From Candidatus Melainabacteria bacterium (GTDB taxonomy: Bacteria; Cyanobacteriota; Vampirovibrionia; Obscuribacterales; Obscuribacteraceae), in contig JAFKGK010000003.1 of NCBI GenBank assembly GCA_017307165.1, positions 62,001-126,000 on the forward strand: DNA of 64,000 bases, written 5' to 3'. A program made the translations under genes and the position numbers. Shown here one piece after another: positions 25,216 through 34,689 of this stretch (the stretch's first letter is position 1; every line of letters begins with the position of its first letter). Under the pieces are notes generated by a model. It was not told the origin of the DNA. It ran no database searches and worked only from the letters and a program-made list of their open reading frames with translations.

Positions 25216-27087
25216 ATGACCCAAAATAGCACTCTGATCCTATTCAACGGCAAGCTGCGAGCCGGCAACCCTGTCCGCGACTATACGGCAGTCAAGATCA
25301 TAGGCAACAAGATCGCGCAAATAGGCAATGATGCAGAGGTTTTAGGCGGTCATCAAAGTGATGCACAGGATCTAGTCAAGATCGACCTCCACGGCCGCCG
25401 CGTCATCCCCGGTCTCAACGACTCACACATACATCTCATTCGAGGGGGCTTGAGCTACAACCAGGAGCTCCGCTGGGAAGGCATCCGTTCACTCGCCGAT
25501 GCAATGGCGATGCTCGAAGCGCAAGTCGCACGCACTCCGGCGCCACAGTGGGTGCGCGTGGTTGGCGGTTTTACCGAAAACCAATTTAAAGAAAAACGCC
25601 TCCCCACCCTCGACGAAATCAATCGCATCGCCCCTGATACTCCTGTTTTTATCCTGCATCTATACGATCGCGCCTTGCTCAATCGCGCCGCCTTGCGCGC
25701 TGTCGGCTATGATCGCGACACTCCCGAGCCGCCCGGAGGCGAGATTTGTCGCGATGCTGCGGGTAATCCAACCGGCCTGCTCCTTGCTCGTCCCAATGCC
25801 TCCATCCTCTATGCAACTCTTGCAAAAGGTCCCCGGCTGCCGTATGCAGACCAGCGCAACTCGACTCTGCACTTTATGCGCGAGCTCAATCGACTCGGCG
25901 TCACCAGCGTCATCGATGCAGGGGGCGGCTACCAAAACTACCCCGACGACTATGCCGTCATCAATGATCTCCATGCCTCCGGGGACTTGACTCTCCGCAT
26001 CGCCTACAATCTTTTCACCCAGCATGCTGGCGGCGAAGTCTCCGACTTTGAGCGCTGGACCGAGATGACCAAAGCGGGTGCTGGAGATGATTTTCTCAAG
26101 GTCAATGGTGCAGGGGAAATGCTGGTGTTTTCTGCTGCAGATTTTGAGGATTTTAAAGAGCCTCGTGCAGATTTGTCTGCTTCCATGCAATCGGATTTAG
26201 AGGCGGTGGTGAGAGTGTTGGCCAGGGCCCGTTGGCCATTTCGCCTGCATGCCACCTATAACGAAACCGTCGATCGTGCCCTAGATGTCTTTGAAAAAGT
26301 CGATCGCGAGCTGCCTTTGAGCGGCCTGAGATGGTTTTTTGACCATGCCGAAACTGTGGACGAGCGCAATATAGAGCGCATCAAAGCCCTCGGTGGTGGC
26401 ATCGCCATCCAGCATCGCATGGCTTTTCAAGGCGAGTATTTTATGGATCGCTATGGCAAGCAAATGACCGCCTACGCCCCTCCCGTACGCAAGATGCTGC
26501 AGGCTGGAGTGCCAGTCGGAGCGGGCACGGACGCTACTCGCGTCGCCAGCTACAATCCTTTTGTCGCCCTCAAATGGCTTGTCACAGGCAAGACCATGGG
26601 CGGTACCAGCCTGTATGGTACTGACAATCTGTTGAGCAGAGATGAGGCACTTCGCCTCTACACCGAGGGTAGTGCCTGGTTTAGCAACGAGGACAGCGTA
26701 AAAGGCCGGCTCGAGCCAGGTTATCTAGCTGATCTGGCTGTACTGTCGCAGGACTTTTTTGCAATGCCAGATGATGAGATAGATAGTCTAGAGTCCGTAA
26801 TGACTATGGTCGATGGCCGCATCGTATATGGTGCCGGAGACTATGCATCTTGTGATAGAGCCGTGCCTGTTGCTACGCCAGACTGGTCTCCGGTCAATCT
26901 GGATGTCGAAAAAATCTTGCATCGCGATAGATCTGTATCCAATCTGGCTACAACACAGCATCATCAAAACTGTCGCCACAGTTTTATCGATGAAGTCCGC
27001 GCTTTATTGCGGCCTCTGACCGGACATAGACATGGGCAAGATAAGGCTGGCTGGGACGACATGGCTTGTCCGTGCTTTGTATTTTAG
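25216..27087 (+). CDS. YtcJ-like metal-dependent amidohydrolase
   Basis: 623 residues with a strong GGGAGG. It has the amidohydrolase-3 layout: an N-terminal beta domain, metal-binding NDSHIHL near residue 71-77, an EN(Q)FKEKRLPT-type region, a HAxYNETVDRAL segment, HAETVDERN and the late GAGTDATR. Homologues hydrolyse N-acyl or formamide-type C-N bonds and are often labelled exoenzyme regulatory protein AepA; the true substrate is unknown. The family core ends near residue 545 (MTMVDGRIVYGAGDY). The last 45 or so residues form an unusual His/Cys/Arg-rich tail. A same-strand hydrolase follows after 42 bp. Confidence 0.88.
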   Translation: MTQNSTLILFNGKLRAGNPVRDYTAVKIIGNKIAQIGNDAEVLGGHQSDAQDLVKIDLHGRRVIPGLNDSHIHLIRGGLSYNQELRWEGIRSLADAMAMLEAQVARTPAPQWVRVVGGFTENQFKEKRLPTLDEINRIAPDTPVFILHLYDRALLNRAALRAVGYDRDTPEPPGGEICRDAAGNPTGLLLARPNASILYATLAKGPRLPYADQRNSTLHFMRELNRLGVTSVIDAGGGYQNYPDDYAVINDLHASGDLTLRIAYNLFTQHAGGEVSDFERWTEMTKAGAGDDFLKVNGAGEMLVFSAADFEDFKEPRADLSASMQSDLEAVVRVLARARWPFRLHATYNETVDRALDVFEKVDRELPLSGLRWFFDHAETVDERNIERIKALGGGIAIQHRMAFQGEYFMDRYGKQMTAYAPPVRKMLQAGVPVGAGTDATRVASYNPFVALKWLVTGKTMGGTSLYGTDNLLSRDEALRLYTEGSAWFSNEDSVKGRLEPGYLADLAVLSQDFFAMPDDEIDSLESVMTMVDGRIVYGAGDYASCDRAVPVATPDWSPVNLDVEKILHRDRSVSNLATTQHHQNCRHSFIDEVRALLRPLTGHRHGQDKAGWDDMACPCFVF

Positions 27088-27129
27088 TTTTGATTTTAGA
27101 TAGTTAATGCAAATAAAAGGAGCAAATAA

Positions 27130-27747
27130 GTGAGCAAGTACAACCGACTCGATAAAGACAATGCCTGCGTTTTGCTGGTCGATCACCAGGCCGGTCTGAT
27201 GTCTCTGGTGCAGGATTTTGGACCTGACGAGTTTAAAAATAATGTCCTGGCTCTGGCCGATCTCGCCAAGTTTTTTAATCTGCCTACCATTTTGACCACC
27301 AGCTTTGAACAAGGCCCCAACGGTCCTCTGGTGCCCGAGCTTAAAGAGATGTTTCCTGATGCTCCATACATTGCTCGCCCCGGCCAGATCAATGCCTGGG
27401 ACAATGCCGACTTTGTCGCTGCCGTTAAAAAGACTGGCCGCAAGCAATTGATCATCGCTGGTATAGTCACTGATGTGTGCGTAGCTTTTCCCGCACTGTC
27501 AGCCATGGAAGAAGGCTTTGAAGTCTTTGTCGTCACCGATGCCTCCGGTACTTTCAACAAGACGGTCCGTGATGCTGCCTGGAGTCGCATGACCCAAAAT
27601 GGTGCTCAGCTGATGAACTGGTTTAGTATCGCCTGCGAATTGCACAGAGACTGGAGAAATGACATCGAAGGGCTCGGCAGCTTGCTTTCTAATCATTTGC
27701 CGGCTTACAAGAATCTGATGACGAGCTATTTTTCTTTCAATAAGTAA
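27130..27747 (+). CDS. Isochorismatase-fold cysteine hydrolase (YcaC-like)
   Basis: 205 residues from a GTG at 27130; AAAGGAG lies 8 nt upstream. Catalytic triad candidates are visible: the Asp of LLVDHQAG, a Lys in the KKTGRKQL region and the Cys of GIVTDVCV. The layout matches YcaC-type hydrolases of unknown physiological substrate, which are small cytoplasmic oligomers. Probably co-transcribed with the amidohydrolase; both suggest scavenging of amide-type compounds (inference). Confidence 0.9.
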   Translation: MSKYNRLDKDNACVLLVDHQAGLMSLVQDFGPDEFKNNVLALADLAKFFNLPTILTTSFEQGPNGPLVPELKEMFPDAPYIARPGQINAWDNADFVAAVKKTGRKQLIIAGIVTDVCVAFPALSAMEEGFEVFVVTDASGTFNKTVRDAAWSRMTQNGAQLMNWFSIACELHRDWRNDIEGLGSLLSNHLPAYKNLMTSYFSFNK

Positions 27748-27768
27748 TAGGCTCAAATGCTAAGGATA

Positions 27769-27811
27769 GACCCAAGCAATGCGCGGCATCACTTGGGTTT
27801 ATTTTTTTGTT
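27769..27811 (+). terminator. Rho-independent terminator of the isochorismatase gene
   Basis: ACCCAAG (27770-27776) pairs with CTTGGGT (27792-27798), followed by TTATTTTTTT. The 3' half overlaps the last codons of the convergent ankyrin gene. Confidence 0.85.
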
Positions 27812-28559
27812 TTGAGAACAGGAAATTTTTCGTCTCGGGATCATCTACAAAATCTGCTGCCGTCATATCCAGAAAGTTTAGGCTATCTGGATCAGCTCCC
27901 GCAGCGATCAGCATCTCCGCCGCGGCTAGAGATTGTGAAGCAAAGAGCGGGGTATCATCGTCGCAGTCCGTCAAATTTGGATTGGCTCCGGCGTCTAGCA
28001 ATGTGCGTATGATATCCAGCCTGTTGTGCCATACAGCAACTTGCAGAGCAGAGCCTGGATCACTATCTTTGAGCCAGGTGTTGACGTCAGCTCCTTTCTC
28101 GATCAAGTAATCGACAAATTGTTTTGGGGCATATTCGCATGCATTCATCAATGCAGTGCGGCCAACATCATTGGATTGATTGATGTCGGCGCCCAGGGCC
28201 AGCAATAAATCGCATATTTTGCAGTCTCGTTCAAAATCGTAACCTAAGCGTTCGCAAGCACACAGAGGGACGACCTCTGCGCCATAGGAGAGCAAGACTT
28301 CGGCTATCTGCAGCTCATAAGATCGCAAAGCCTCATACAAAGGTGTATGGCCGCGCTTGTCCTTAGCGTCCATGTCGCAACCGATCTCATGAAGCCATTC
28401 CAGGATATCCAATCGACCCCATCCGGCGGCAACATGAGCTGGAGTCTCAACTCCACGCCCTATATCTTGGGGGCGCGCTCCTGCTTCGTACATTTTTTTA
28501 AGTCTAGTGAGATTGTTTTTTTCGATTGCTATCAAAAAATCGTCATCGTCGAACTGCAT
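27789..28559 (-). CDS. Ankyrin-repeat protein
   Basis: 256 residues from the ATG at 28559, which has GAGGTG 6 nt ahead; a GTG three codons earlier overlaps that signal and is less likely. After an acidic start (QFDDDDF) the protein is about seven ankyrin repeats with motifs such as GHTPLYEAL, GRTALMNACEYA and DDTPLFASQSLAAAEMLIAAGA. No signal peptide and no other domain, so a cytoplasmic protein-binding module. Convergent with the isochorismatase gene. Confidence 0.9.
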   Translation of the reverse strand: MQFDDDDFLIAIEKNNLTRLKKMYEAGARPQDIGRGVETPAHVAAGWGRLDILEWLHEIGCDMDAKDKRGHTPLYEALRSYELQIAEVLLSYGAEVVPLCACERLGYDFERDCKICDLLLALGADINQSNDVGRTALMNACEYAPKQFVDYLIEKGADVNTWLKDSDPGSALQVAVWHNRLDIIRTLLDAGANPNLTDCDDDTPLFASQSLAAAEMLIAAGADPDSLNFLDMTAADFVDDPETKNFLFSKQKNKPK

Positions 28560-28718
28560 TATGTTCACCTCGACTTTTTTATACCCACATTAAACTCACC
28601 CTCAGATCATCGTATTTACCCCAATGCCTAGCTTTCGCATTGGTTAGTTTCGTTTTATATTGAGTCCTGGAGCCCGTTATCGAATGTCCTGCAAGCCGAG
28701 GGGATGGAGGTAGATCTT

Positions 28719-29417
28719 GTGTTGACCAGTCATCCCCTTTTTATTATCGTGCAATATGCCGTCAAGGCATTGCTAGCGATTGCCTTTCTTGATTTTACTC
28801 TCTCGTATTGGAGCATCCTTGTTTTCGGCAGACAGCTCGAGTTGCCTCAGCCGTTCTTTAATCCAATCTATCCGATGGTCGCTGTGTGGATACTGGGTGG
28901 TATCGCTATCAGTGCCAGGGAAAGCTGGGGTGCTAGCACCAAGAGTCTGGCCGGTGACCTGCATCGATTGTGCATAAGCGGCTCACATGGCTACAGGATC
29001 GGATTTTCAGCTTTTAAAGCCTTTACGTTTTCTCTGATCGCGCTTATGCTGCTTGCAAATCTGAGCCAATTTTTCTTTCGCATAGTCTGTCACGGTAATA
29101 ATTTCGACCTTTTCAATCTCCATCTTTGGGATCTCAGCACCAGGCAATGGAGCCAGACGATGTGCATCTACTTGATCCGGCTGGCAGTGACAAGCCTCGT
29201 CTTTTTGCGCTGGCAAATGCACTTGCTCGAAAAGCGCTGGATCAAAGAGCTCGCTCAGGAGCCGGATCAAATGGAGGCACTGCGACTGATCGATCAGCTC
29301 ATCACTATGCAACTCGTCACCGGTCGCGTCAATACCGCTGGAGATTATTCAAACTGGGCATTGAGGCTGGCCAAATCTGAAACATTTGGGTATATGTCTA
29401 ATAAGCTCGTCGGGTAA
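28719..29417 (+). CDS. Membrane protein of unknown function
   Basis: About 232 residues. The GTG at 28719 is preferred because GGAGGT lies 7 nt upstream; the earlier in-frame ATG at 28704 would overlap that ribosome site. Four hydrophobic segments (about 10-32, 42-63, 98-118 and 142-162) and a polar C-terminal helical region. No family recognised. It precedes a second membrane protein by 4 bp; the pair echoes the small-membrane/TPR-membrane pair at 14270-15864. Confidence 0.65.
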   Translation: MLTSHPLFIIVQYAVKALLAIAFLDFTLSYWSILVFGRQLELPQPFFNPIYPMVAVWILGGIAISARESWGASTKSLAGDLHRLCISGSHGYRIGFSAFKAFTFSLIALMLLANLSQFFFRIVCHGNNFDLFNLHLWDLSTRQWSQTMCIYLIRLAVTSLVFLRWQMHLLEKRWIKELAQEPDQMEALRLIDQLITMQLVTGRVNTAGDYSNWALRLAKSETFGYMSNKLVG

Positions 29418-29421
29418 GATC

Positions 29422-30675
29422 ATGGAACGATTTTTGCATTCGATATTAGGCATCGTTCCATTTTTATTTTGGTTCACGCTCTGGGCTGGCTTCTCGCTAT
29501 TTCTCAATCAATCATTCTTGTATTTCGCTTTTGATTGCAATAGTGATCCAGGCACTTTCGCATTCCATTTCACCCGGTCTCCGGCGATGGAGACCGCTTT
29601 GTTGTTCACGCCCATCCTTATTTTGGGCAGTCTTATTTATTGGCAAAATCGATCATCGCACGGTTCTTCGATGGCCAAGACATTGCGTAGTTATTTGTTC
29701 AAAGACTTTATCAGCTATCGTATTGGTCTTACTTCGGTCTGCATTTCGACGATCTTTCTTGCCATCCAAACATTGTCTATTACTGGCGAAATGGCCTGGC
29801 GATATACGATTTTAAATGCGGCTCAAACATTAGACCTGTCGGGATTCTATGAGCTGGGAGAATACATCCAGAGCTTCCAGCGATCAGAAGACGGTTGTTG
29901 TCTGGCTACCAGTACTGGATTTATTGGTCATGGTAGCGATCGCAAAGAGATAGATTCTGGTAGGCTCAACAATACTGTCGCACGTATCTATGGCCCCCGC
30001 AGTATACAGATGGCCAGACGATATCAGAGTCTCGCAGCTCATCTCTATTGCAATTTTGAAGATTGCAAAAACGAAGTCGAAAACTACATCAAGGCAATAG
30101 ACATCTACCTGTCGTTAGATAGGCCATTAGCGGCGGCCCGCTGCATGGCTTTTGCGAGTTTCGGTCTTTATAGTTGTGGTCAAATCGAGCGCGCGAAAGA
30201 AATGGTGCATAGAGGTCTAGAGCTGCCTTTATCTATTACCGAACGCTCCGAAGTCGCTGATTTAATGTATGCAACTGCCTTTTCTTTAAAAGACAGCAGA
30301 TTGTTGGCGCTCATAGATTCTTTGCGCATTTCAGACTCAGATGCACTTACAACATCAGGACATCTGCATTTGACAAAAGAAGATCTTGTCACATATTACG
30401 GCTCGCTGTTCACTATGGTTCTCGGTGGTGTGTTTGTTATTCATAATTGCAAAAAACACTACCTCCACAGAGCCCGCCGACACTGGCTCGCTCAGCTCCA
30501 CATCAATGAGGTTCAATTAGACGCTTTGCCAGCGACCATCGCACTCTACGAGCGATTGATCGCCTGGCATATGTTCAAAAGCCAATACGACGAGGCCGAT
30601 AGATTTTCGCGCGCTATGTTGCTGGCAGTCGAGCAAAATCGACTTATTGAGGCAATCGACGTAGCAAGGCCTTAA
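29422..30675 (+). CDS. Membrane protein with TPR-like helical repeats
   Basis: 417 residues from the ATG at 29422, which follows the upstream stop by 4 bp; the longer frame to 29386 overlaps that gene. Hydrophobic segments near 10-35, 50-72, 93-117 and 330-345. The middle (about 190-290) is made of TPR-like helix pairs such as ENYIKAIDIYLSLDRP and QIERAKEMVHRGLELP. A C-terminal helical part holds another pair (ALYERLIAWHMFKSQYDEADRF). No enzyme motif. Probably forms a complex with its upstream neighbour (inference). Confidence 0.65.
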   Translation: MERFLHSILGIVPFLFWFTLWAGFSLFLNQSFLYFAFDCNSDPGTFAFHFTRSPAMETALLFTPILILGSLIYWQNRSSHGSSMAKTLRSYLFKDFISYRIGLTSVCISTIFLAIQTLSITGEMAWRYTILNAAQTLDLSGFYELGEYIQSFQRSEDGCCLATSTGFIGHGSDRKEIDSGRLNNTVARIYGPRSIQMARRYQSLAAHLYCNFEDCKNEVENYIKAIDIYLSLDRPLAAARCMAFASFGLYSCGQIERAKEMVHRGLELPLSITERSEVADLMYATAFSLKDSRLLALIDSLRISDSDALTTSGHLHLTKEDLVTYYGSLFTMVLGGVFVIHNCKKHYLHRARRHWLAQLHINEVQLDALPATIALYERLIAWHMFKSQYDEADRFSRAMLLAVEQNRLIEAIDVARP

Positions 30676-31065
30676 ATGGTTGTGAGCATTTAGTTGGACC
30701 AAGTTTTGACGCTTAACTCTGTTACGAGTTTGGATATTGCTATCCATCCTCACGAGGGATTTTCCTGCATTGCTTGGAGAAATTCTGGTTATACAGTCTT
30801 AATTCTTCACGTCAGCTCATAGAGGCAAGCTTCGCTTCGATGGGCATAATCCAAGAGAGATAGTGCTGGATGTGGGGTGTGTATTGGCGCTTGCCGATGC
30901 TATCTAATGAAAAGGAGTTGCCGCGCCAGATGTCTAGAAACCTACATAAAGCTTTAAATGAGACACGCAGTCGGATGGTTTTTGAGTTGTGCTGTAGCAA
31001 GCCGAAGTAAGAGAGGGAAGAGGAAATGAGGATTGGGAAATAGACTTATAGTGAGGGCTAAAACT
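30676..31065. other. Intergenic stretch without a convincing gene
   Basis: About 390 bp between a membrane-protein gene and a small gene. A 62-codon minus frame (31000 to 30812) has no ribosome site. No long inverted repeat, RNA gene or IS end was recognised. Confidence 0.4.
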
Positions 31066-31332
31066 ATGCCAGGCAAAACATATCTGCAATTGCGAGGCGT
31101 CCAAGAGGGCGACATTCACTATATTGATGTCAACGAGGTCAACACAATAAATGACGTTGGCGGCAAGGTGCTCATTACGAGCGGGCACCACTCAATACTG
31201 ACGATAGACCCGATCGGCGCAGTCCTTCGATGCCTTCCGAAGGGCACAATACTTATTGACTGCGCCAAAGTTGCGGAGGTTATGGCGAGAGAGGCTGTAG
31301 CAAAGCCGCTGAGGAATGATTTCGAGTTTTGA
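31066..31332 (+). CDS. Small protein of unknown function
   Basis: 88 residues from the ATG at 31066 (GAGGG 9 nt upstream); longer TTG and GTG starts lack such a site. Alternating hydrophobic residues (YLQLRGV, IHYIDVNEVNTI, KVLITS, SILTID) suggest a small all-beta domain followed by a short helix (VAEVMAREAVA). The strand pattern is loosely like FlbD or LytTR-type beta modules but no signature is conclusive. No signal peptide. Confidence 0.45.
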   Translation: MPGKTYLQLRGVQEGDIHYIDVNEVNTINDVGGKVLITSGHHSILTIDPIGAVLRCLPKGTILIDCAKVAEVMAREAVAKPLRNDFEF

Positions 31333-31648
31333 TCTTAGATAATGTTATCCATAGAGGCGTTATCGGTCCTCTTCTGGCCATCGTTATTAGTGGCACTCTG
31401 ATTGCGCAGCGCGACACGTTTTAGTACGCAGCAATGTATTTCTAGTTGTTGCTTGCGCCACATGCAAGTACCTTAGTAGGATAGGCCATCTGCCTTAACT
31501 TCATCCGTCCCATAGTCCAGAGTGCTGATGTTTATCAAATTTCTCAGACGATTTGCGGCAACTTTAGTACCAGAGTTTTTTGTCTTGTTTGCGAAATCAG
31601 CAAGGAGGAATTGAACAGGCATTGCATGTCATTCATTTCTTGATATAC
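31333..31648. other. Intergenic stretch without a convincing gene
   Basis: About 315 bp between the small gene and the terminator-like repeat behind the tRNA. No frame with a ribosome site, no palindrome of families A or B and no IS end was seen. Confidence 0.4.
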
Positions 31649-31709
31649 CAAAAGAACCGCAATTGACTCAGAAATACTTGTATATTCTGTGTATATTGCG
31701 GTTCTTTTT
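31649..31709 (-). terminator. Inverted repeat behind the tRNA-Arg gene
   Basis: AAAAGAACCGCAAT (31650-31663) is exactly complementary to ATTGCGGTTCTTTT (31695-31708), a 14-bp stem with a loop of about 31 nt. It starts 13 nt beyond the 3' end of the minus-strand tRNA gene and ends in TTTT, so it probably terminates the tRNA transcript, although the loop is long. Confidence 0.6.
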
Positions 31710-31721
31710 GGGTTCTAATAA

Positions 31722-31795
31722 CGTGCCTGGAGAGATTCGAACTCCCGACCTCATGGTTCGTAGCCATGCGCTCTATCCAGCTGGGCTACAGGCAC
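31722..31795 (-). tRNA. tRNA-Arg (anticodon ACG)
   Basis: 74 nt on the minus strand with a full cloverleaf: acceptor GTGCCTG/CAGGCAC, D-loop AGCTGGATA, anticodon stem CATGG/CCATG around loop CTACGAA (anticodon ACG) and T-arm with GTTCGAATC. The 3' CCA is not encoded. The ACG anticodon is normally edited to ICG and reads CGU, CGC and CGA. Confidence 0.97.
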
Positions 31796-31890
31796 GTAGT
31801 CGCTGTCAGCGAATTAAGATAATAACACAGTGCTCCGGCCCCGGGGGCAAGCTCGGCAAAAGTAAATCACTTTGTAACTAAAGCCGGGTA

Positions 31891-32481
31891 TCACTGTCCT
31901 GACTTGCGTTTGCGCGACCAGTGCAGCACGCTGCCCCTCACATTGGTCGAGGTGCTCGAGCTCGCTGCAGCCCCACCATTGCTGAGGGCATACTCGCCCG
32001 CGCCCTGGGTGCTGTAGCCTCGGTACTCTCCATATGACTGCACCCCAGAAGGCGCTGCCGGGGTCTTGGCTGCAGCCTTGGGTTTGCCTTTGCTATTGCT
32101 CAGCGCACCAGCCTTGGCCTTGGCATTTTTGTAAGTATTGCTACCGCCAGCACTGCCGCCACTTATTGGATCAGGCTTGGGCACGCCATTGTTGACCTTG
32201 GGCAGAGGAGCCGTGATAGTCGGCATCGACGATGTGTACGAGCTAAACCCGGCTCTTTGCAGCGGTGCTCCGCCATTTATCCCATTAGCCCCAGCCGGTG
32301 CCAACTGGCCGTTACCAGTCTTGATGATTGGCGAGTCGTCGATCACCTGGACCTGTCTGCGCGACATATAAAATTGACTGGCATCCTGCAGATCTCTTTT
32401 GCCGCCAAAACCGCCCTGTGCTTGCGCTGGATTGCTGCATGCAATCGCCAATGCGATGGAGAGTATATATGCTTTCATCAT
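31891..32481 (-). CDS. Secreted low-complexity protein of unknown function
   Basis: 196 residues. AAGGGATC precedes a double ATG. A signal peptide (hydrophobic core YILSIALAIAC, cleavage near AQAQ) is followed by a short basic segment and then a long Gly, Ser, Ala, Pro and Lys-rich region (about 60-190) with no domain. The C terminus is basic (WSRKRKSG). Probably a disordered secreted or envelope protein. Divergent from lpxI. Confidence 0.6.
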   Translation of the reverse strand: MMKAYILSIALAIACSNPAQAQGGFGGKRDLQDASQFYMSRRQVQVIDDSPIIKTGNGQLAPAGANGINGGAPLQRAGFSSYTSSMPTITAPLPKVNNGVPKPDPISGGSAGGSNTYKNAKAKAGALSNSKGKPKAAAKTPAAPSGVQSYGEYRGYSTQGAGEYALSNGGAAASSSTSTNVRGSVLHWSRKRKSGQ

Positions 32482-32651
32482 GATCCCTTGACTCTACCAA
32501 ATTGCGAGCATCTCCGCATTCTTTCCATTATTACCGGGATCGATTTGATGTCAAGCGATCGGCGCCAAGCCTTCATGTAAAGCATCTCTCAAATTTCCTC
32601 CTAGGCCTTTGTCTCGATGTTAAACTAGCCTGGTTACTGGGTTTTCAATCA

Positions 32652-33482
32652 ATGACAAATCTCGCCCTCATATCAGGCGAAGGCAAATTGCCCGCCCTCC
32701 TAGCCCAATCCGCCAAGGAACGCGGCTATCGAGTAGTAGCCATGGCTCTTTCAGAGAGCGCTCAGGCCATCGTCTCGCCCTTTGCGGATAAAACCATCCT
32801 TGTCGCCCCCGGCCAGATCGGCCGCAATTTGAGCCTCGCTAAAAAAGAAGGCTGCGACAAGGTCGTCTTTGTCGGCAAGGTGCCCAAGCTCAATTTTCTC
32901 CGCAATCTCCACAAGCTTGACTGGATGGCTGTCAAAGAGTTGAGCAAGCTGCCCAATTTTAATGATGACACCATCCAATTTGCCGTTGGCGATATCATGG
33001 AGGCTCACGGCATCAATGTCTTGACCCAGTCTGAGTTTCTCCGCCATCTCTTTCCCGAGGTTGGCGCCATCACCAAGACTGAGCCCACGCCCGAACAGTA
33101 CGCCGACATAGACTTTGGCATGCGCGCTGCCCGCGAGATCGCTCGCATGGACATCGGTCAGACTGTCGTGGTCAAAGACAAGATGATCCTCGCCGTCGAA
33201 GCCATTGAAGGCACCGACGAAGCAGTCAAACGAGCCGTCAAACTCGCTAGAGGCCCCATCGTTGTGTGCAAGGTCTCTAAACCCAATCAAGACCAGCGCT
33301 TTGACATACCCACTGTTGGTATGACTACTCTCAACTCGATGCGCGGCGTAGACGAAAAGCACCCGGGCGGCGGAGTCCTGGCAGTGGAAGCCAGGGAGAC
33401 CCTGGTAGTGGAGAGAGAGGAAATGATCAAATACGCCGAGGCTAACGGTATTTCCATCGTCTCTGCTCCATTGCCGCAATAG
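32652..33482 (+). CDS. lpxI: LpxI-type UDP-2,3-diacylglucosamine pyrophosphatase
   Basis: 276 residues from the ATG at 32652; an upstream extension to 32502 is not LpxI-like. Family landmarks (DUF1009): LALISGEGKLPALLA at the start, a VGKVPKLNF motif, FGMRAAREIARMDIGQTVVVKDK, AVEAIEGTDEA and a C-terminal PTVGMTTL...HPGGGVLAVEA region. The enzyme splits UDP-2,3-diacylglucosamine to lipid X in lipid A synthesis, replacing LpxH. It implies a lipid A-bearing outer membrane. Confidence 0.93.
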   Translation: MTNLALISGEGKLPALLAQSAKERGYRVVAMALSESAQAIVSPFADKTILVAPGQIGRNLSLAKKEGCDKVVFVGKVPKLNFLRNLHKLDWMAVKELSKLPNFNDDTIQFAVGDIMEAHGINVLTQSEFLRHLFPEVGAITKTEPTPEQYADIDFGMRAAREIARMDIGQTVVVKDKMILAVEAIEGTDEAVKRAVKLARGPIVVCKVSKPNQDQRFDIPTVGMTTLNSMRGVDEKHPGGGVLAVEARETLVVEREEMIKYAEANGISIVSAPLPQ

Positions 33483-33544
33483 GGTTTTTACGGAGTTTTT
33501 TACCGTATAAATGGTTTTGGCCCGAGCCGGCATTTGGTGCCATA

Positions 33545-34651
33545 ATGACAAGGTCTGTCGGTAGTTTTGCGTCAGGGTTTAGGTCCGTGATCGATACTTT
33601 TATAAGAGAAAAATGTGCGGCATTGGCCGTGGCAGCGGTGATTTTTTGTGCTCAGGGCATGATGCTGCAAGCGGTGGCTCAAGATCGGGGAGCCTACACG
33701 CCGATCGGTGATGCCAAGCCCGGAGTTTCGTCCGACATCGCAGAGCCTACTAGCTCCGGAGATCACGCTGCTGAGCCTTCTGAGGGCATGGACACGCAGG
33801 AGTTTACACCGCTGCCGAGGCAAGGTGGCGCCACCACTGATGGTGGGCTCATCAATCAGGCTGCAATGCATTACGATGCTGGAGTTGCCTATCTCAGCAA
33901 GTTGCAGCTCGATCTAGCCGAGTGCGAGCTGCGCTCTTCGATTATGTGCGTGCCTGACACTCAAGCAGCACATCGAGAGCTGATGCTCTGTTCGCTGGCG
34001 CGATTCGATTTCTATCACGCTGCTGCAGAGGCCTTTATCCTCTTTAATCTAGGCAAGCAAATGCCATACGATCAAAAGCAGACCGAGGACCAAAAGCTTG
34101 CTGCATTCAAGCTCCATTACGAACGCGGCATCAAGTTGGCGAGCCAAAAAAAATACAAAGAGGCCTATCCCGAATACGAGTGGGCACTCTTTTATCAACC
34201 TGATAACGGCCGCGTATTGAGATCTCTTGCCTTTGCCCAGGCCAGCGATGGAGACTTTGCTGCAGCCGAGGCTACTTATAGCCGTAGCTTTGCGGCCGAT
34301 CCTGCCGATCCTTATGGACATGCGGACATGGCATTTTTGCTGGCGGACCATGGCAAGCAGGATAGCGCCATCGCTCAACTCGAACAAGCAGTCAAACTCG
34401 AGCCGGATGTGACAGCGCTGCGTGTCGATCTCGGTTGGCTCATGGAGTCGCAGGGCCAGATCGCCCGTGCCGAATCCGAGTTTGACGAGGCTGTCAGATT
34501 ATCCCCAAAGCAGGCTTCATTATGGATGCACCTGGGTAAATTGAGAGTAAAGACCGGCAAGCAGGCCGAGGCGGCCACAGCCCTCAAGCAGGCCCTGGCG
34601 CTTGACCCCAGTCTAGAAGAGGCCAAGCAGGCTTTACAAGGCATCCATTAA
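33545..34651 (+). CDS. Exported TPR-repeat protein
   Basis: 368 residues. A basic start is followed by a hydrophobic segment (about 24-44, ALAVAAVIFCAQGMML) ending near AVAQD, so it is exported or anchored. Residues 50-100 are disordered (Pro, Thr, Glu). The rest is TPR: a first pair near 100-150 and then four regular units (KYKEAYPEYEWAL, DFAAAEATYSRSF, KQDSAIAQLEQAV, QIARAESEFDEAV, KQAEAATALKQAL). Likely a periplasmic scaffold. Followed by the next gene after 38 bp. Confidence 0.82.
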   Translation: MTRSVGSFASGFRSVIDTFIREKCAALAVAAVIFCAQGMMLQAVAQDRGAYTPIGDAKPGVSSDIAEPTSSGDHAAEPSEGMDTQEFTPLPRQGGATTDGGLINQAAMHYDAGVAYLSKLQLDLAECELRSSIMCVPDTQAAHRELMLCSLARFDFYHAAAEAFILFNLGKQMPYDQKQTEDQKLAAFKLHYERGIKLASQKKYKEAYPEYEWALFYQPDNGRVLRSLAFAQASDGDFAAAEATYSRSFAADPADPYGHADMAFLLADHGKQDSAIAQLEQAVKLEPDVTALRVDLGWLMESQGQIARAESEFDEAVRLSPKQASLWMHLGKLRVKTGKQAEAATALKQALALDPSLEEAKQALQGIH

Positions 34652-34689
34652 TAGCATTTCTTATTAACAGCATTTTTTATGGAGACAGC

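Noticed and set aside
30812..31000. 62-codon minus frame
   Set aside because: No ribosome site and no domain; probably chance.
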